A DNA stretch of 64,000 nucleotides, taken from the NCBI RefSeq assembly GCF_031954525.1, contig NZ_CP134867.1, forward strand, positions 3,100,001 through 3,164,000, written 5' to 3'. The notes under the pieces are model-generated. The model worked only from the letters and a program-made list of their open reading frames with translations. It did no database searches and was not told the DNA's origin. The number at the start of each line of letters is the position of its first letter. The stretch's first letter is position 1. Made by a program: the position numbers and the translations under genes. The stretch comes from Dyella sp. BiH032 (lineage in GTDB: Bacteria > Pseudomonadota > Gammaproteobacteria > Xanthomonadales > Rhodanobacteraceae). Positions 60,869-64,000 of this stretch are shown piece after piece.

Positions 60869-62173
60869 TCAGCCAGCGCGGAGGTCGAAACCGCAACCGT
60901 TGGCGAGTTCGAGGAAGCCGGGGAATGAGGTGGCAACGTTGGCGCAGTCCGCAATGCGGATCGGCCCGCCTGCGCGCAAACCGGCCACGGCGAAGCTCAT
61001 GGCAATGCGGTGGTCGCCGTGGCTGTCCACGTCGCCGCCGCGCAGGGTGCCGCCATCGATGATCGCGCCGTCCGGCGTTTCCTCGATCGCCGCACCGATC
61101 GCCTTCAGGCCTGCCGCCATGGTGGCGATGCGATCGGATTCCTTCACCCGCAACTCCGCTGCGCCGCGCACCACGGTACGTCCATCGGCGACGGCCGCGG
61201 CCACGAACAGGGCCGGGAATTCGTCGATCATGTCCGGTACCAGTGCCTCCGGCAGTTCCACGCCGTGCAGGCGGGCATGACGCACGATCAGGTCGCCCAC
61301 CGGCTCGCCACCGCTTTCACGTTCGTTTTCCACGCGGATATCGGCCCCCATCAAGCGCAAGGCCTGGAGCAATCCGGTGCGGCGGGGATTGAGGCCCACC
61401 GCCGGCAGGCGCAGCTCCGAGCCCGGCACGATGCTGCCGGCGACCAGGAAGAACGCGGCCGAGGAGAAATCGGCGGGGACCTCCACGTCGGTGGCGCGCA
61501 GGCGGTGACCGCCCGAAAGCCTGGCCCGGCCCGGCGCGAAGTCGATGGGCCAGCCGAACGCGGCGAGCATGCGCTCGGTGTAGTCGCGCGTCGGATGGGG
61601 CTCGATCACCTCGGTCTCGCCGTCCGCGTAGAGACCGGCCAGCAACAGCGCCGACTTCACCTGAGCGCTGGCCACCGGCAGCGTGTAGCGGATGCCCTTG
61701 AGCTTCTGACCGCCGCGCACCTGCAGCGGCGGCAGGCCGTCCTGCGTGTCGATGCGCGCGCCCATCGCAGCAAGCGGCTCAGTGACGCGCCGCATGGGGC
61801 GCTTGGACAACGATTCGTCGCCGACCAGCGTGCTGTCGAAAGCCTGCCCTGCGAGCAGGCCGGCGAGAAGACGCATGCCGGTGCCGGCATTTCCGCAGTC
61901 GAGCGGGCGGTCCGTGCCGCGCAGACCATGCAGGCCCACGCCGTGCACTACGCGTTCGCCTTCGCTCGGCGTCTCGATCTGCACGCCGAGCTGCTGTAGC
62001 ACCGCCGCCGTGGCGCGAGTGTCTTCGCCTTCAAGGAATCCGCGGATGCGGGAGCGCCCTTCCGCCAGGGCGGACAGCATCAGCGAGCGATGGGAAACGG
62101 ACTTGTCGCCCGGCACGCGCACATGGCCGTGCAGCGCGCGGGCGGGCTGGCTCAACCAGTCAATTCGACTCAC
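60869..62173 (-). CDS. aroA: 3-phosphoshikimate 1-carboxyvinyltransferase
   Basis: A 434-residue EPSP synthase of the shikimate pathway. PGDKSVSHRSLMLSALAEG, CGNAGTGMRLLAG, SLSKRPMRRV, ASAQVKSALLLAG, DEFPALFVAAAVADG and ESDRIATM are visible. The CGNAGTGMRLLAG loop and SAQVK resemble the class II type found in Xanthomonas; sensitivity to inhibitors is not inferred. It follows pheA by 42 bases on the same strand. Confidence 0.96.
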   Translation of the reverse strand: MSRIDWLSQPARALHGHVRVPGDKSVSHRSLMLSALAEGRSRIRGFLEGEDTRATAAVLQQLGVQIETPSEGERVVHGVGLHGLRGTDRPLDCGNAGTGMRLLAGLLAGQAFDSTLVGDESLSKRPMRRVTEPLAAMGARIDTQDGLPPLQVRGGQKLKGIRYTLPVASAQVKSALLLAGLYADGETEVIEPHPTRDYTERMLAAFGWPIDFAPGRARLSGGHRLRATDVEVPADFSSAAFFLVAGSIVPGSELRLPAVGLNPRRTGLLQALRLMGADIRVENERESGGEPVGDLIVRHARLHGVELPEALVPDMIDEFPALFVAAAVADGRTVVRGAAELRVKESDRIATMAAGLKAIGAAIEETPDGAIIDGGTLRGGDVDSHGDHRIAMSFAVAGLRAGGPIRIADCANVATSFPGFLELANGCGFDLRAG

Positions 62174-62215
62174 GAACGATCTCCGGGCGGCGACGCCAGG
62201 CCGCCGCGCAATTCA

Positions 62216-63304
62216 TCAGGGCAAGGCCACCGGGTAGGAACCGAGCACGCGCACCTGGGCAGCGGCGCCATCCATTTCCTGCATCGCGGCCTGGATCGGC
62301 GCGTCCTGCACGTGGCCGGACACATCGATGAAGAAGGCGTACTGCCATTTGCCGGTATGCGCCGGCCTCGACTCGATGCGATTGAGGCTCACGTCGTGCT
62401 TGGCGAACGGACTGAGCACGTCGTACAACGCGCCCGGCTTGTCGTTGACAGTGATCAGCAGCGAGGTGCGGTCGTTGCCGGACGGCGGGAACAGCGAGCG
62501 GCCGATCACCAGGAAGCGGGTGGTGTTGTCCGCGCGGTCCTCGATGCCGGAGGCCAGCGTCTTCAGTCCGTACACGCGCCCGGCGGTCTCGCCGGCGATG
62601 GCGGCCGCGTCGTCGGCATGGCGCGCCAGCCGTGCGGCCTCGGCGTTGCTGGCGACGGCGATGCATTCGACGTTGGGCAGGTTGATGCGCAGCCAGGTCT
62701 TGCACTGCTGCAGCGATTGCGCGTGCGCGTAGACGCGGCGGATGTCCTCCATCCGGCCGCTCTGCGAATGCAGGCACTGGTGTACCCGCAATTCGATCTC
62801 GCCGCAGATGGTGGCCTCGGAGGTAAGGAACATGTCCAGCGTCACCTGGATCATGCCCTGCCCCGAGTTCTCCACCGGCACGACACCGAAGTCGGCATGG
62901 CCGGCGGCGACCTCCTGGAACACCTCTTCAATACTGCCGAGCGGCAGCCCGTAGGCGGCGTGGCCGAAGTGCTTGCGCACGGCCTGCTCGCTGAAGGTGC
63001 CCTCAGGACCGAGGAAGCCGACCTTCAGGGGATCTTCCTGGGCCAGGCAGGAGGACATGATCTCGCGGAACAGCCGCACCATCTCCGTGTCCGACAGCGG
63101 CCCCTTGTTGCGGTCGACCACCATGCGCAGCACGTGCGCTTCGCGTTCGGGACGGTAATAGTCGATCGCCGAGAGGCCCTCGCCCTTCACGCGCGCCACT
63201 TCCTGCGCCCAGGTAGCACGCTCGGCGATGAGCTCCTGGATCTGGCGGTCGATGCTGTCGATGCGGTCGCGCACCTTCTCTAGCGAGAGCTTTTGGTCGG
63301 TCAT
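62216..63304 (-). CDS. pheA: Bifunctional chorismate mutase/prephenate dehydratase
   Basis: A 362-residue P-protein making phenylpyruvate from chorismate. The N-terminal AroQ chorismate mutase (about 1-90) shows VRDRIDSIDRQIQELIAERA and YYRPEREAHVLRMV. The prephenate dehydratase domain begins KVGFLGPEGTFSEQAVRKHF and includes DNTTRFLVIG, with the Thr-Arg-Phe needed for catalysis. The C-terminal ACT domain holds the feedback motif in LNRIESRPAH. No leader peptide is seen before it; serC is immediately upstream (83 bases), so it is probably expressed from the serC promoter. Confidence 0.96.
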   Translation of the reverse strand: MTDQKLSLEKVRDRIDSIDRQIQELIAERATWAQEVARVKGEGLSAIDYYRPEREAHVLRMVVDRNKGPLSDTEMVRLFREIMSSCLAQEDPLKVGFLGPEGTFSEQAVRKHFGHAAYGLPLGSIEEVFQEVAAGHADFGVVPVENSGQGMIQVTLDMFLTSEATICGEIELRVHQCLHSQSGRMEDIRRVYAHAQSLQQCKTWLRINLPNVECIAVASNAEAARLARHADDAAAIAGETAGRVYGLKTLASGIEDRADNTTRFLVIGRSLFPPSGNDRTSLLITVNDKPGALYDVLSPFAKHDVSLNRIESRPAHTGKWQYAFFIDVSGHVQDAPIQAAMQEMDGAAAQVRVLGSYPVALP

Positions 63305-63387
63305 GAGCAGCGTGGTAGGAGTAAAGATGTCCAAACGGGGAAACGCATAGTGCCTCATCCCCGCCGGGAATAGCACGTCGCCGGCGC

Positions 63388-64000
63388 TCAGCCGTGGCGG
63401 GCGGCGAAGTCCTTCATGAACTGCACCAGCGCCTGCACGGCTTCCGGCGGCACGGCGTTGTAGAGCGAGGCTCGCATGCCGCCGAGCGCTTTGTGCCCCT
63501 TCAGCGCCAGCAGGCCGGCGGCCTCGGACTCGCGCAGGAAGTCGGCATCCAGCGCGCTGTCGTGCAAGGTGAAAGGAACATTCATGCGCGAACGGGCGGC
63601 CGGATCGACCGGGTTGCGGTAATACCCGCCGGACCCGTCGATGGCCTGGTAGAGCAGCGCCGCCTTGGCCTGATTGCGCTGGGCCATCGCTTCGAGTCCG
63701 CCCTGCTCCTTCAGCCACTGGAAGGTCAGCCCGGCCAGATACCAGCCCCAGGTGTTGGGCGTGTTGAGCATCGAATCGTTCGCCGCCTGCTCCGCATAAC
63801 GGAAGATCTTCGCCATCGGGCGCGAAACACGCTGCAACAGGTCGCGACGCACGATCATCACCACCAGTCCGGACGGTCCGATGTTCTTCTGCGCGCCGGC
63901 GTAGATCAGGCCGAAGCGGCTGACGTCCAGTGGTTCGGACAGGATGTTCGACGACATGTCCGCCACCAGCGGCACATCGCCGACAGCGGGGGCGTCGCGG
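63388..64000 (-). CDS. serC: Phosphoserine aminotransferase, 3' end (partial)
   Basis: The C-terminal 203 residues or so of SerC, running off the right edge. The PLP-lysine region [20 protein letters not shown] and [20 protein letters not shown] are diagnostic, as is the end [20 protein letters not shown]. The enzyme transaminates 3-phosphohydroxypyruvate for serine (and pyridoxine) synthesis. The order serC, pheA, aroA is conserved in many gammaproteobacteria. Confidence 0.95.
   Translation of the reverse strand, partial: RDAPAVGDVPLVADMSSNILSEPLDVSRFGLIYAGAQKNIGPSGLVVMIVRRDLLQRVSRPMAKIFRYAEQAANDSMLNTPNTWGWYLAGLTFQWLKEQGGLEAMAQRNQAKAALLYQAIDGSGGYYRNPVDPAARSRMNVPFTLHDSALDADFLRESEAAGLLALKGHKALGGMRASLYNAVPPEAVQALVQFMKDFAARHG

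Overview
The window is a 64 kb piece of a GC-rich gammaproteobacterial chromosome. Gene content and linkage point to the Xanthomonadales, most likely Rhodanobacteraceae (Dyella, Luteibacter or Rhodanobacter-like). The pointers are prfB, lysS and recJ close to an RpfE-type gene, an smc-zipA pair, an AroA resembling the Xanthomonas enzyme, and agmatine deiminase with N-carbamoylputrescine amidase. This placement is inference from protein recognition, not from a database search.

Layout. 1-4.9 kb: a gene end, an SDR reductase divergent from an AraC regulator, a second AraC-VOC pair, an acetyltransferase and a small secreted protein. 5.0-7.3 kb: a structured non-coding repeat and a membrane sensor with a degenerate kinase core. 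7.8-11.8 kb: a sulfate ABC importer operon. 12-20.7 kb: a secreted subtilisin-like protease, a giant trimeric autotransporter adhesin and a response regulator. 20.9-27.8 kb: an HU-like protein, an IS30-family element inserted into a second copy of the repeat, zipA and smc. 28-39.5 kb: bolA, yciI, lysS, an 11-residue-repeat protein, prfB with its programmed frameshift, asnB behind a leader-peptide attenuator, then a cluster ending recJ, RpfE-type gene, ABC-F ATPase. 39.8-50.9 kb: agmatine-to-putrescine genes interrupted by an AraC-PEBP pair, a TraB-family protein, a GH18 hydrolase, two cytochromes c, nfuA, phhB, a CPBP-like membrane protein and rluC. 51-64 kb: rne, uvrY/gacA, four tRNAs each separated by terminators, pgsA, uvrC, a phosphotyrosine phosphatase, kdsB, aroA, pheA and the end of serC.

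The most interesting observation is upstream of asnB. A 42-residue open frame carries seven asparagine codons within ten residues. It is followed by a perfect 12-bp terminator hairpin with a U-tract, and an alternative antiterminator pairing can be drawn. This is the full architecture of a translation-dependent attenuator sensing charged tRNA-Asn. The second is a roughly 0.5 kb multi-hairpin repeat whose two copies differ in one stem only by three compensated base-pair changes. An IS30-family element sits exactly in another hairpin of one copy. Others are the degenerate sensor kinase, the CPBP-like protein with its glutamate pair replaced, the LEA-like repeat protein between prfB and lysS, and a fresh-looking 84-bp duplication inside the adhesin head.
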